Source of the DNA: Hymenolepis diminuta
Taxonomy: Eukaryota > Platyhelminthes > Cestoda > Cyclophyllidea > Hymenolepididae
DNA: 64,000 bases
Direction of reading: 5' to 3'
NCBI GenBank assembly: GCA_900708905.1
Contig: CAADRB010000070.1
Span: 289,748-353,747, forward strand
Shown here: in pieces, positions 26,513-38,590 of the stretch
Layout of the letters: every line of letters begins with the position of its first letter
How positions within the stretch are numbered: position 1 is the first letter of the stretch
The notes under the pieces: generated by a model
Database searches by the model: none
What the model saw: only the letters and a program-made list of their open reading frames with translations
What the model was told of the DNA's origin: nothing
Position numbers and translations under genes: made by a program

Positions 26513-26569
26513 ATGGTTCGTGCACCAAAATCACAGGTTCGAATTCTCTTTCGTTTGCTTCTGCATTAG
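26513..26569 (+). other. Upstream open reading frame in the FMR1/FXR leader
   Basis: ATG GTT CGT begins an 18-codon frame that ends at TAG (26567-26569), six nt before the main start codon at 26576. If transcription or trans-splicing starts upstream of 26513, this uORF would have to be bypassed or reinitiated after. A CACAG/GTTCG sequence at 26533-26540 could be a splice acceptor that removes it from the mature mRNA. Confidence 0.4.
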
Positions 26570-26575
26570 CAAGCT

Positions 26576-29500
26576 ATGATCGAAGTTGAGATTAAGGGTC
26601 ATTACGGCCAATATATCAAGGTATGACGTATTACTATTTATAATTCAATTCAGGGTTTCTTAAAACGTTTGGTCGAAGACAAAGGTGTAATCGTTTATGC
26701 TGATGAGTAAGTTTCTTTTAGTCCAACTTATCTTTTTAGTCTTTCGACTGAGGAACTCATCCCATTACAAGAATTGAGTTATCCACCCAAACATTCGGAG
26801 TCAATGTAAGTGGTTTTTATACTTATTTAGATTAATTCTGCGTTTGTATTATATTTTTCGAAATTTTGGTCATTAGCTTTGAGGTAATGATAGTTTGGTT
26901 ACTCATACTAGAGAGGAAGAACTTAATGCCATTGAGCGTAATCCGTTTCCGAACGGGTAAGTTTCACCATAGCCCGATCTAGCGCATCACCTAATGCCTT
27001 TCGGATAACCCCATACTGAATGCTGACTTCATGTAGATTACCACGGTTTCTTTGCGTTTCCAGGTCTTTGGCTCCACACCTACGTGTCGAAGCCTTGTTA
27101 CCCGTATCAACTCAGGAAAACTGTCAGGATAACAGCTTTACAGAAGCTTTAGCCAATCTACAAATATCTCAACCTGTTCAACAGTCGACTACAAGTTCTC
27201 GACTTGCCAATCCTCTTGCTTGTCTGAATTGTCCTTCGTGGTGGCCGTGTATTGTTTCCAAAGTGCGAGATGCCCACGCCGTGGTTCAACTCAGACCCGT
27301 ATTGCCTCCAACTGATGAGTCGGCGCCCCATCCTCCCAAAGAATTTACGGATCTTGCCGCTAATCTTTCGGCAATGACTGAGATTTGCGAACGAAAAACT
27401 CTGCGTCCCGCTACAGCTCCCGATGCACCTTCTTTGAGTCCTGAAAATATCTTCACTCACTCCATCGCTATACCTCAGGATCTGCTTCCCTAGTAAGTTA
27501 GCCGAATTTCAGTTTACTCGTTATTTTATCATTTAGTTACCCGTCTCTTCGCTAATTAAGCGTATTGTCTGATTTCTTGAATACATTATACCTGTGGGTA
27601 CACGTCATCCACGCACCGATGTGTACCTAAATTTGCTGGATGATTTGGGTAATGTATCTTGCGTCAATTGTTTGATTAAAGCAGATTTCCAACTTCACTA
27701 GCGCTATTGTCATTATGAATCAGCAAATTTATTTATTTAGCTCTCGAACTGTCTACTTTGAATTATGATGACAGGTTTAACTGAAGGTGTTGGAGTATGA
27801 AGGAAATTTAATCCCAGTGTACTGTATTCCCATTTCAGTGCCTCCGATTTGTCTGCTCATCAAAGTATACTTCGTCACTGTGGCGAGCCTGCCAGCCTCT
27901 ACATCGAAAAGAATCATTTAGTGGTTATCTCACCTTCTCGTGAAGTAATTCATGTTGTTGAACTTTTGGAAGATATGCATATTCGAATGCTCCGACAAAA
28001 ATGCAATATCATCCGTTACATTGCTCAAACCAAGAAGAACCAGGAAGTACGTTTCAGAGTGCGCTTTGTTTTCACTCATTGATTTTTTTAAGATGCTTAT
28101 AGTTATATTGTTGCTTTATTTATCTAGGCTTCGGGTAGTGATAAAGACGGCTTGAATATGGGTGCAGCTTCAGATGCAAGCGCTTGGAGCCTTGGTCAAG
28201 AAGATGGCCACTTTGTCGAAACGTTCTCTGTGCCCAGTATGTTGATGGGTCTCGCTATTGGTGGACAAGGAAGTAACATTCGCAATGCCCGATTAATTGA
28301 CGGTGTTGTTCGAATTGATGTTTTTGAAGATAAGAGACGAAATGAAAGCGGATCAACTGCCGATGCTAATGTTGATTCTAAACAGGGCACTCCCTATTAC
28401 CTCAGCGTCTTCAATTGCCCTCAGGCAAGTTTCAAAGTTATTGCTGAGGTAAGTTGCGGTACGCTCAAGTTGTGAATCTGTAAATGAACCTCTATTTAAT
28501 TCTTTATCCTTGTTAGTCCGCGGAAGCTGCAAAATCTGCTCGAGCTATGTTGGAATACTGCGTGTTGTGTTTGCTCATTCCTAAACGTCTCGTGGGACGT
28601 ATAGTTGGGATGAAATCCTCAAATGTTTACTTTATTAACGAGAAGGCGGGACTTCGCCATATTCATTTGGAAACTGATCTTGCTGAATATGGTATTTCTG
28701 TGGATAGTGTGTCTGGACCAAATTACGTCAAGGTACGTTTAGTCATGACGAATTTGTGCATTTCCTGTTAATTCGTGTTTTACTTATCGGGCGTACATTC
28801 ATTTAGCTTGAAGACGCTCATCCGGACTTGGCTTCAGCTGAGGATGCAAATCGACACTCAGCCTTCTACCTTCTTGGAACCCGCGAAGCGGTTGAAAAAG
28901 GTCGAGTAATTATCGGATTCCAGTTGGAAAATATATATGATCTTGAGAAATTGGAGGTTAGTTCTGTGTGCTTATCTCGATTCTAGATTATGGTTTCGCC
29001 ATGGTATAATGCAGTATATCTCCCGTCTTATTCTAGAATGAAAAGAAGGAACTCTTGAAAGAAAATTCGATTGGCTACCGTCAGGACACCGCGGGTCCTT
29101 CAAGAGGTCCACGTGGGTCCGCTGCGGGTGATGAGAGACAACGAGCTGGTAGCCAGGTAATTGGCCTGTGCATTGCTAATTTCTACTCGGTTTTATCTCT
29201 TTGAACTTTAAGTAACAATAGGAGTCCAATCACGGAGATTATCGTAAATGTCTTGGTTGGTTGACGTCGATATTTGTTTCGGACGTTTGTTGGCTTATTG
29301 TCTTTATTAATTACGTTCAGCTGCTCCTTAACATTCGTAAATATTCGTTGTCAGGTGATTTATGATTCACTTTCCATTTATTTCATTATAGAGGATATAT
29401 AACTTGGTTTATAGGTCCTGTTATTTATGAAGTGAGATTTAATAAGATTGTTATCGATTTGAAAACTTAGATAATCACTGAATTGATTGTGGCCTTTAGA

Positions 29501-31881
29501 GGTACGTTTTAATCGCAGGTAATGCTTTCTCCTTACATTTTCATAACAGTCAGGCGAATATATTCAACTTCATATAAATTGGCGATTTAATTTTACGATT
29601 CGAAAAGTGTACTGACAGTGAACTCAGTTGTGCTTAAGCGTTTTTATGGTCTAGTTTAGGTCATTCAAGTTGATTTGGATCATTTCAAGTTCGATTATTT
29701 TAGTACTTTGAATAAAATGCAATTTTTCGTGTTCTCTCCTTGTCTCTGCCAGCCAGGGCAATTAGTTGTTCTAGTCACTGAGTCTCAATTTCTTGACCTC
29801 TGACCTAACATGTTATCAGCACGTGTTTTGTCTTTTCTCAAATCAAAATAGATCTGTACCGATTCCAGCAATCAATTGAGTTCTATTTAACGTAGTAAAC
29901 TCCGAGTCGCTTGGCAGTAATGCACACGGTATAACTCTTTGAAACGCATCTTTTGGCGAAAAGTATGCTGATTTTATAGTACACACTAATTCGAAGCATT
30001 TTAGAATTCTGTTGATATATGCTTTGTTCTAATCATTATTTGGCCACATCTATCTTTACAGCTTTAAGTGATTAATTGGTGTATTCTATTTATGTCTTTG
30101 TCTTATACTGATCAGTTAAAATTAACTGTTTTTCACTGCTGCATTTATCCCGCATATTTTCGCAATTAGTGAAAAAGCACGATTTTCTCGCCTTTGCGTA
30201 GTCATACCTTAGGGCATTATTAACTGAGACAGTCGGTAGTTGGATGTTCATTTGCGAGGGCAAGATGAGCTGTACTATTCGGACAAGCATGTGCGAAGGA
30301 AATGTGATTTCCTTCTTGAAATTTGATTTTATTCTTGGATTTTGTTAGGCAGTTCGAAGTATCCGTGTTGACGTTTTCACATATTAAGATTAGCTATCGG
30401 CCTTCATAGTTGTTTGCAAGCTGGGATTCACATCTTGAAAGAGTAGATTTGAGAGGTTCTGTCTACAGACTGCTTTCTCTTTATTTGCTAGCTTTGGTGA
30501 CAATTATAACTCGTGAGATAGCTCTTGAACCAGAGTCAAATTTCTTCATTTCCGCATTCCATCACCTATAGATGAATCGCGGTCGTCGCAACACAAATCG
30601 ACCTCCACGTTCTGCAGGCGATGCCACCGACAATCACCAGGACGGGTCAGCCAATCAGCAAGATGGAGAAACTGAGGAATCAAAGAAACAGGAAGAAGTC
30701 CCTCCTCACCCTGGTCCCTCAACAGCAGGCCCGCGACGTCGCGGTGGTCCTCCAGCTCAACAACAGGGTGGAAATGGAACGCAACGTGCCAATGGAAATC
30801 GTTATCGTAATCGTAATGGTGGAATGGGTGGAAACCGTGTTGGTGGTGTAGAAAGTAACGGCACCACTGAATACAATGAAGTCGTTAATGGGTTGGTAGA
30901 CAGTTTGTGAACTTGCTTGTCATGTAAAGTCATCAGTAGTAATTTCTTGTCTGAGAATACGACTTATGACTTATGCAATCTAGTATTTAGTTCTAATTAT
31001 TGATAATTCATAATTTTCATGGTTAAAGTTTGTTGTTCGATCTCTCTGTTCATAGCCCAAATGTAGTTCTGTCCTTAAGTTTTACATTTCCAATTCATAA
31101 GCTGTTGTTAGTTGCTCAGTCCATATTTGAGAATATGCCGGCACTTCCTAATCGCTTTGGGATGTTGGTTAAAGTTAGTCAACGCAACTTTTCATAATGT
31201 TTACGCCTCTCGGCTTGAATTAATCGCGATAGCTGAGCATAATACTCAAGAATAGGTACTTTTAATTTTATGAAACGGGCATCTAAAAATCGTTGAACTT
31301 CGTTGGGTTTACGAAGTTATGAAGTTTCATTGTATACTAAGAATTCCATTCCACTTAATCTGTAAATTTACCAGGTAGTGTTCTGGAAAGTCATCTTCAT
31401 TTTGTTTATTATGTAAGTACAAAATAACTGGGAGCGTGAATTTAAGTTCAATCTGTGTTGGTTTCAGTTGCACTTTTGATGGTTGCCTACGGAGAGGGAT
31501 TGTATTTCAAGTTTCCCAACCAGAAAACCCCTTAGATTTCTTCACACTATTTTAGTTTTACCAATGCCTAGAATTCTAGTCCCGGTATCATTACTTGAGA
31601 GTGGATGGGATGTTGTGTAATTAGGTCTGATTAATAGTTGATATTACTTATCACATTGAATAGACTTTGTCGTACGCATCCCAAAAGTAATAACATGTTT
31701 TATCGGTTGAAGTAATTGAATTTAACTCTCATACTTCATTCTGTTCTCTTTTAGAGGTGAAGTTAATGGTAAAACAAAACACACTGAAAATGGTCCAGCC
31801 TCTCGTCAAAATGGAAAGCGACAAGCCCAAACAACAAACAGTTCAGCAGCTGCTACAACTGAAGCCGCTGCTTCCTCTTAA
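26576..31881 (+). CDS. FXR1/FMR1-like: Fragile X (FMR1/FXR) family RNA-binding protein, 12 exons
   Basis: The coding exons I derive are 26576-26620, 26654-26706, 26740-26805, 26912-26956, 27064-27492, 27839-28046, 28128-28448, 28517-28732, 28807-28956, 29037-29156, 30572-30891 and 31755-31881. Reading phases agree at every junction and give 699 residues. Family members bind mRNA and polyribosomes and regulate translation. Order: Tudor/Agenet 1 (residues 1-55), Tudor 2 (65-155, with a low-complexity insertion before CPSWWPC, 126-132), KH1 (about 312-400, loop GGQG at 327-330), KH2 (about 400-440), a conserved FYLLGTREAVEKG segment with an NES-like leucine-rich stretch (about 495-525), and an Arg/Gly/Gln/Asn-rich tail (552-690). 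The KH2 loop reads GMKS (420-423), not GxxG. The start is chosen because IEVEIKGHYGQY aligns with the family N terminus. The last donor (GG/GTTGGT) is weak. FMR1 versus FXR paralogy is unresolved; invertebrates often have a single member. Confidence 0.95.
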
Positions 31882-32065
31882 GCTGTTGTTATTGCAATTA
31901 ATACACTTAGGAAAAGGTGGGGTGTAGCCCTTTTCTACTCCTTTCTTTTCCTATTTACAGGTATACCTTCGTGTTTCTTTTGCCATGTTCTCTCATACGC
32001 TTATTTCGACTCATGAGCTTTCCATCATTTCCTCTTCTTTCAATAAACCAGTGCATTTTTATAAT
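31882..32065 (+). other. 3' UTR of the FMR1/FXR gene
   Basis: The stop TAA (31879-31881) is followed by a strongly pyrimidine-rich sequence and a canonical poly(A) signal AATAAA at 32042-32047, so cleavage is expected shortly after. A very good 3' splice-site match (TTCTTTTCCTATTTACAG, AG at 31959-31960) lies inside this UTR and might support an alternative terminal exon. Confidence 0.6.
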
Positions 32066-35000
32066 GCGGCGGGAACTATCCTACCACTCATCAACCTAGC
32101 TCACCATATTTCCTCCGTCACACCACTCTTGGCTTGAGTCTGCGCTTTTTACTAGGTTTCTCCTATATCTTACCCCTTTATGGTGCCCAGCTTTTTTCCA
32201 TTAATCTGAGAAACTTTTTTTGCTGCATTGCTCTAGTGCCTCTTCTCTTTCAAACCCTCGTTCAAAATTATTTTCTCCCAAAGGATTAACAGTGTTACAG
32301 TTTCCTCTGCCTCCTTTTTTATGAACCTCTGTGTTGCTACCGAACGCTTGTGAACTTTAGTTCTTTTCCCCATTTTCCTCCCTATACCTGTGAAATTACA
32401 CAAGCTGTGTTACTATTTACTACTACTGCAATTGTTCCCGCCCTTTTCTGTATTTTGCCCGTTTTCATTGTTTCTTGAAGATTGCACAAAATTTCTCGCA
32501 GTTTGATCAAAATTTCCGTTTTTTAATAGTGAGGTGTCGATATTCCTGGTATTATGTACGTGGGGTAATTCAAACACGTTTTCTGTAACCTTATGACGTG
32601 ACCTTAATGAACTTATGAAATAATCTAGTGTCTTGTTCTGTATCATAATTATTGAGGTCATTGTTTACTAGCGATTGCATCGAGTTTTCGCATTTGGTTG
32701 GGTTTCGTTGTTCGTATGGCATTAATTTGGTGCGATTTTTAGCATGCAATCGTTGATTAAGGTCAACTGACTAGTTTTATGTATCCTCATCGCTTGACCT
32801 TTTAGTGTATGGGCTGGTGAACTAGGAACATTATAGTCGGTAATTTCTGTAGCTTCCGAGGTATGTGGATAATTTAAAACTAGGTTTCTTTAGATATGGC
32901 TCCGTGTCAACCCTAAACTGCAAGAGGACTTGTGATGACTAGTAGGATGTGGTCTTTATTAACTGTGCCCTAGATTAGCAGAAGTGAGACGAGAGTAGTA
33001 ATTGAAATAAACGTGGCGGAACATTTTGTACTCTTCTTATTCGAGAAGCATTTGGTCATAATATCTGGGAAATTGGGTGAAAGCAAATGAATGGTTTGCG
33101 CAACATATTAGTAGGTACGCACAAAGGTTTCTAGAGAGAAAAATGCTTGGACTAACTTGCATCTTACTATATTGTGCTAATGGCAGCTGTTTAAATAGAT
33201 GAACAGGATGCGGTTGACGACAGGGGGAAGTCGATACTACTTTAGTAGCCTTATCTGAAAAAAATCTCTCATGTGAATAGACACTGGAAGCATGGGTATC
33301 ACCGTCTGGGACACGGATCAGTTACCGTGATAATCAGGGCGATTATCGACCTTGAGTAGTGCTTGTCATGATCTTACCAACTTCGATAAGTTAACAAGGC
33401 AAGAAGCTACCCGCAAATTAACACTTTCATTCCCTCTATCAACAATACAGAAAAAACCGACGTAATACACCTTAAAAACTACAGTCCGACTCGACTGAAG
33501 TCAAGTTTTAGTCTAAATATCTGGTGGTACCTATCTGGTGGACTGGTACCTTAAGTACTGTAGATATTAGTACGTATTTATAAGTGTTTTAGATATCAAA
33601 TTGTGTTCAACAGTCAGTTTTATTTGAACAGTAGAAGGCACTCTTAATAAATCAGGACTGACGAAATAAGAACTCATCAACGTACAAACTAATTGAAAAG
33701 TATCTCTAGACGTTTTATTGTTTAAAAAATGTCAAGTTATTATTATAATGACATTTGGAAATTAGTTGTTCAAGTGCAAAGATGGCGATAGGTCATTGCA
33801 GAAGTGCATGCTCAGGTCGATGCGAAGATCCTCAAGAACTTTTATGCACGGCTAAAGGCTGCAGGCTCCTTAATGGGGTATCGCACGCTTTAAGTAACCG
33901 TAGGCGCACGCTTATGCGCACTTTAATTTTCTAATAAAATTTCAATCTGTTTGTCATCTACTTGTCCCCAATAATAATTCAATAATTTGAATCTTTAAAT
34001 TTTAATCAACATGCATATCCAATGCTTGAGATGATGGTTAATTCAGCCAAGAGGGGGGACATTAATAGCCAACTTAATCAAAAATGTTTTAGAATGCCCA
34101 AGAGGATTGTTTGAAAACTTTCTGATGATAAAAATGAAGTACATAGGTAATATAGCATTCTCTTTATCAAATTGAGGATTTAAGTGTTTTTGCTTCGCTT
34201 CTTATTTAACTTGCAGCATTTCTGAAAAACATTTGGGGAATTTTGCTACTCATTTCAGTTATTTAACTTTTTTACTTTGCCGGAATGCATTATCTGGAGT
34301 CAAACTTAATGGTGCCTACTTTAGGTATTAATCGACCACTTTGCCTTGGTATTATAATTTAATGATCTCCTGATGCAGGAGATTTAGGCTATTTCTTTAT
34401 AGAACTTTAAATTGCGAAACTTTGTAATATCTTATTCATACAACTTCTTCGAAAAATATGGATCTCTCCCTAAGTAATATTCAGATAACACTTTATCTCT
34501 GAATAGGGAAAGTTCTTTACAGGGTCACTATTCTAATACCGTCCTTCAAAAGTGTTATAATGAGAGCAATATAAGTTAAGTTACTCGTCTTCTCTATTCG
34601 AATCCAATAATGATAAGTTTCTATCTAAGCTTTTAAATACGTAATATGTATTTCGTCATGCCATATCGTGAGTTTGGCTGTTGATTTAATCGAGACGCCT
34701 AAGTCGTAGCTGAGACCAGTATGCGTCACAAAGAAGAAGCTATTAAAATTTCGAGAAACTGGGTTAATTACTCCCCCTAAATAGGCACCTGAATATAAAC
34801 TCAGCGAGTGCTAAACAACTTCCGAGCCCATTGGTTCTCAAGAGAGGTTCGGATAGGGAATATTTATTAGCAAAGTAAGCACAACTTGAAAACAACTTAA
34901 ACTAAGCCATCAACCGTCTTATGAACATAATGAAAAGCAGACAATGGCCGAGGCCTCAGAGTCCACTCTTTGTCTTGGGTAAGTAATCCATACCTTAAAA

Positions 35001-38000
35001 GAGGGGCCCAACTCCATCCATCATTCTTATCGTTATGCGGGTGCTCTCATTCATTGGATTCTTGACAGTTAGTCAGGACAAACTGTCATCGGTCCGGTGG
35101 TTGAATGGAGAGTCCTGTAATTTGCCTTTATTGAATTAATAAAGCGTCTTGGAGGTGAGATCTTCAGCATTCACCCTGCAAATGCTTTAGAGTCAGAGTC
35201 AATTATCGCTATATCTATATTTCGGTTGTGACCTCAAACATAAAGACTGCTAAGAGAATACTTGTAGTAGAAGATAACAAATACGTCCGCTTTTCGTTAC
35301 TAAACTGAAAAGTGTGGCATGAAAGTAAGGAAGAAATTTATTGTGAGATCAGAAAAGTAGGACAAGTCGATAATGAAAGAAGAATCAGTTATGGATAGAG
35401 CAGAGTGAAAGCCAAGGTACAGTGATTAGAAAACTGGCTCAAAATGTTACCTTACCATGATAACTCCGTTTAGGAAAGTGTTTTACTTGAGTAAAGAGGC
35501 AGCACCATAGATCCACCCTCGTGAAAAAATTGAAGTCTGCGTTTAGTACAACATTTTACACCATGATATAGGTAACAATAATCCTATGAATTAAGAGCTA
35601 TACTCCTAAGATTAAGAAAAGCATCTGTTAAGTGTACGGGTCAAATATTGTTGAAAATCATTATAAATATTATTAATCGTTGGGTTGTAACATCTCAGAG
35701 GAGTTCAGAACGAGGTAAAATATTATTCAACAAGTTAGATTGCCTTCAAAATCATGAAATAGCTAATGCAAATTGCCGATTTTGATTTGAAACTGTAGCG
35801 AAATACGTCAGTTGTTTCAATTTGTCTCAGATTCTTTACGCGTAAGTATTTAATCATGCAGTTCAGCCTCTCTAGATTATTTCAAAAAGATTTGTACTGC
35901 CCCTGAAATATGAATGTGAATCGCATCTTTTAAATTTAAATGAATGAACGGTTTTAGAGTAGTATTTTTTTAAATTTGCATCTTTAGAATATATCACAAA
36001 AATCTGAGATAGTTAGTATTTTCTTGTTTTGAGAGCAAATAACGGAGAAGTGTATAAAAGCATTTAGATGAATTCTGATGCTATTCTTGAATAACACTTA
36101 TTTTATAATGGTGAAATCAGATAGGATTTAGTGATTATCTCACAATGTTTTATTATTGCAAACTCTGTCGGCTCTGATTTGTTCTTGAAAAGTCCTTGCC
36201 AATCTTTTATACCTAACAATGACTGCCTTTTCGGTACTTTGTATGTAAAGGTACTATTGAAGTGTCATTCATTATGTCTGCAGTGGTTTCTAGAATGGAT
36301 AGGAGTTTTGTACCATGTCTTGCATTTAGGACACGGAGTATGTCCTAGAACTTCCCATTTAGTTATGATTCCTCTGTTATAAAACCTGAATGAACGTATT
36401 CAGGCACGTCTCAGTCTTTTGACTTTAGGGTACAATGGGCTAACAAGTTAACTGAACCATCCTATGTTGGATGTTTAATTTGGAGATATCATGGGTTCTG
36501 TAGAAAGCTCTAATTTTGCTCTCTTTTTATTAAAACTTGTAAAAATCATTTGTATTGGCATGGGTTAAAATAATTAAAATTCATAAGTCTCCCTTTATTA
36601 TCATTTTACCTTTTTTAGTCTAATTGAGGCTAAAATATATTCTTATATCCTTAACACATCTATCACCACTGTTTCTCTAAATTCTTCAAAAGTTCAACTC
36701 AATTTCCGGTTGTATCTGTCTCTCCTAAGGTGCTTCCTACTGCAGCTCTCGTTCAGACTCCCAATGGTGACAGGAAGTTTCACTCATGAGTCAAAGATAG
36801 TGAAATGGTAGCGAAAATCACGCACTCTATGGAATTTTCCATGTCTAAAGCCTACCGTGCCTAAGTAAAAGTCTGTCCCGAAATTCTGTCTGTTTGATCA
36901 CCAGACAAGTTAAATTTGGTGTCTAAAGAGACATAAGGAAGGTTGTTGTACTTTTGCCTCCTCCAGAACTCAAACATCGTCCACCAAGATCAAGTCTTTA
37001 AAATGTCTTGGGTAGTGCAATCGCAGGGTTAGTCAGGGTTTATTTTGCTGTTCCAACTCGTCCAAATAGACTACGGAGGATTAATCGTTATCATAATGTG
37101 GTTAATCACCGCAATAATAATTGTCGACTGATTTAATTAATTTTTATTATGTTAAATTAAATTAATTATACCAACTTCAGTGATAAGTTCATGTATCATA
37201 AACAAGTGTAATTTTTTCGATATTAATTAGGTCTAACTATCAATTTACTTTAGCAACCGCTGACCCGAAATGGAGGCCCGAAGTGAAATTATAATTTTAG
37301 ATCATATGAAAACTTATTTGCTTTGTGAAATGTACTTGTTTCATTTAACAACCACAATGATTCCGATTTAGTTCAATCAATTTTGAATTTTTTTTCATTT
37401 GCTGTACTATGTTCGGTAAATTACCAGAAGTGAAAATGAGGAGTTTCTGATTTATTTTGACCCAACCTAACATTTTTAGAATGCCTCCACTGGGATATAA
37501 GCACTAATTAATTGGTTTGACCCTAATGACACGCGTAGGCTCTAGAAGACCGCCTATAGATTGGTCTTTTCTCATACACGCTTAAGGAAACTTAATGTTT
37601 GTAGATTTTCTTATGATTGTGACGCTTTCATTCAGGAAATCAACTTCCCTTTATTTTGACTCGTAAACTTCTTGTGATATTGAGGAAAAAGTATCGCATA
37701 TTAGATTTTCAAATTGTCTCATATGCGTAAACGATATAAATTCCAATGAGTGACTTAGATTTATAGGTATTCTTCGTGTATTTTGTGAATCGTAAAAGGC
37801 ACCTGAAGGCGAAAAAGTAGGTTACCACCTTTCATTGTCCCAAATAGGTGTGAATTTTGAGATATCGGTCTATATATCCTTGGATCATTGAAGAGGTTTT
37901 TAAAAAGCCGATCTTTTCATTTTCCTCCTATAATTGAGAACAGGAAAGATATGAGGCACTGCAGATTCTTAAGAATGTCGAATTATGGAAAAGGATATGG

Positions 38001-38389
38001 ATTTCAGTCCTTCAAAATTGCACGAAGGCAGAAAGTGAAATCGGGGTCAGTTAATGCGATCTCAAATTTCCACTATCTGCTTTGCCAAAGGTTATTTGAG
38101 TTTTATTTCACCAGGTTGTGCCTCTCCACATGTTTAATACACTGAATCTACAGAAACTGTGAAACTTTTCTATAAGTGCTAAATAAGTACCATAATAGTA
38201 CTCTGAAAACTAAGAGGACATTTGATGAGCTAATAGATGAGTTCGATAAAAGCAACCGGTAGTTTTATAGGTCTTGTGAGAAGGCCTAAATAGATTCTAA
38301 ATAGATTAAGATATCATATGGATAAGGCAAGTAAATTTGGGAGAAAAAATATCTATAAGATGTATAAAACAGAAAACCAAAATGTTAAA
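32066..38389. other. Intergenic DNA, no gene recognised
   Basis: The pyrimidine-rich strand bias of the FMR1/FXR 3' UTR continues to about 32410. Islands of higher G+C at 33780-33925 and 34680-35160 hold no recognisable frame and may be old repeat relics. The region 36660-37040 is also less AT-rich, with disrupted frames. No RNA gene was seen. Confidence 0.5.
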
Positions 38390-38590
38390 GATTACAAGCG
38401 GTGAGAGGGAGCGACCATCTTGCCTCATGACCGCAAAACTCCTACTATCTTCTGATCTTGCCAGTGAGCTTTCCGTTCGGTCTCCCTATTGGTCCGCTCT
38501 GCGCGTCGATGTCTGCTTCCATTTCTGCTGGCTAGGTTTAGGGCCCATTTCTACCACACTTAGAGCTTAGGGCTCATTACTGCGGTTGAG
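38390..38590. other. GC-rich island of unknown nature
   Basis: About 200 bases are clearly richer in G+C and CpG than the flanks. On the minus strand it holds a GACCAATAGG (CCAAT box-like) and two very short overlapping ATG frames (about 20-25 codons). It may be a promoter/first-exon region, the 5' end of a retroelement or a SINE. No second copy was found in the window. Confidence 0.4.

Noticed and set aside
26530..26550. GGTTCGAATTC, a B-box-like string before the FMR1/FXR start
   Set aside because: There is no A box at the right distance and no cloverleaf, so no tRNA or SINE can be supported.
26690..27330. CTGATGAG strings that resemble part of a hammerhead ribozyme core
   Set aside because: They lie in coding exons and lack the GAAA partner and the flanking stems.
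27158..27460. 100-codon minus-strand frame across FMR1/FXR exon 5
   Set aside because: It is the antisense shadow of a well-supported coding exon.
27493..27838. Possible extra exon inside FMR1/FXR intron 5, after an acceptor-like TTATCATTTAG near 27536
   Set aside because: Joined to exon 5 it reaches an in-frame TAA within a few codons, while the acceptor at 27838 keeps the frame and the family alignment.
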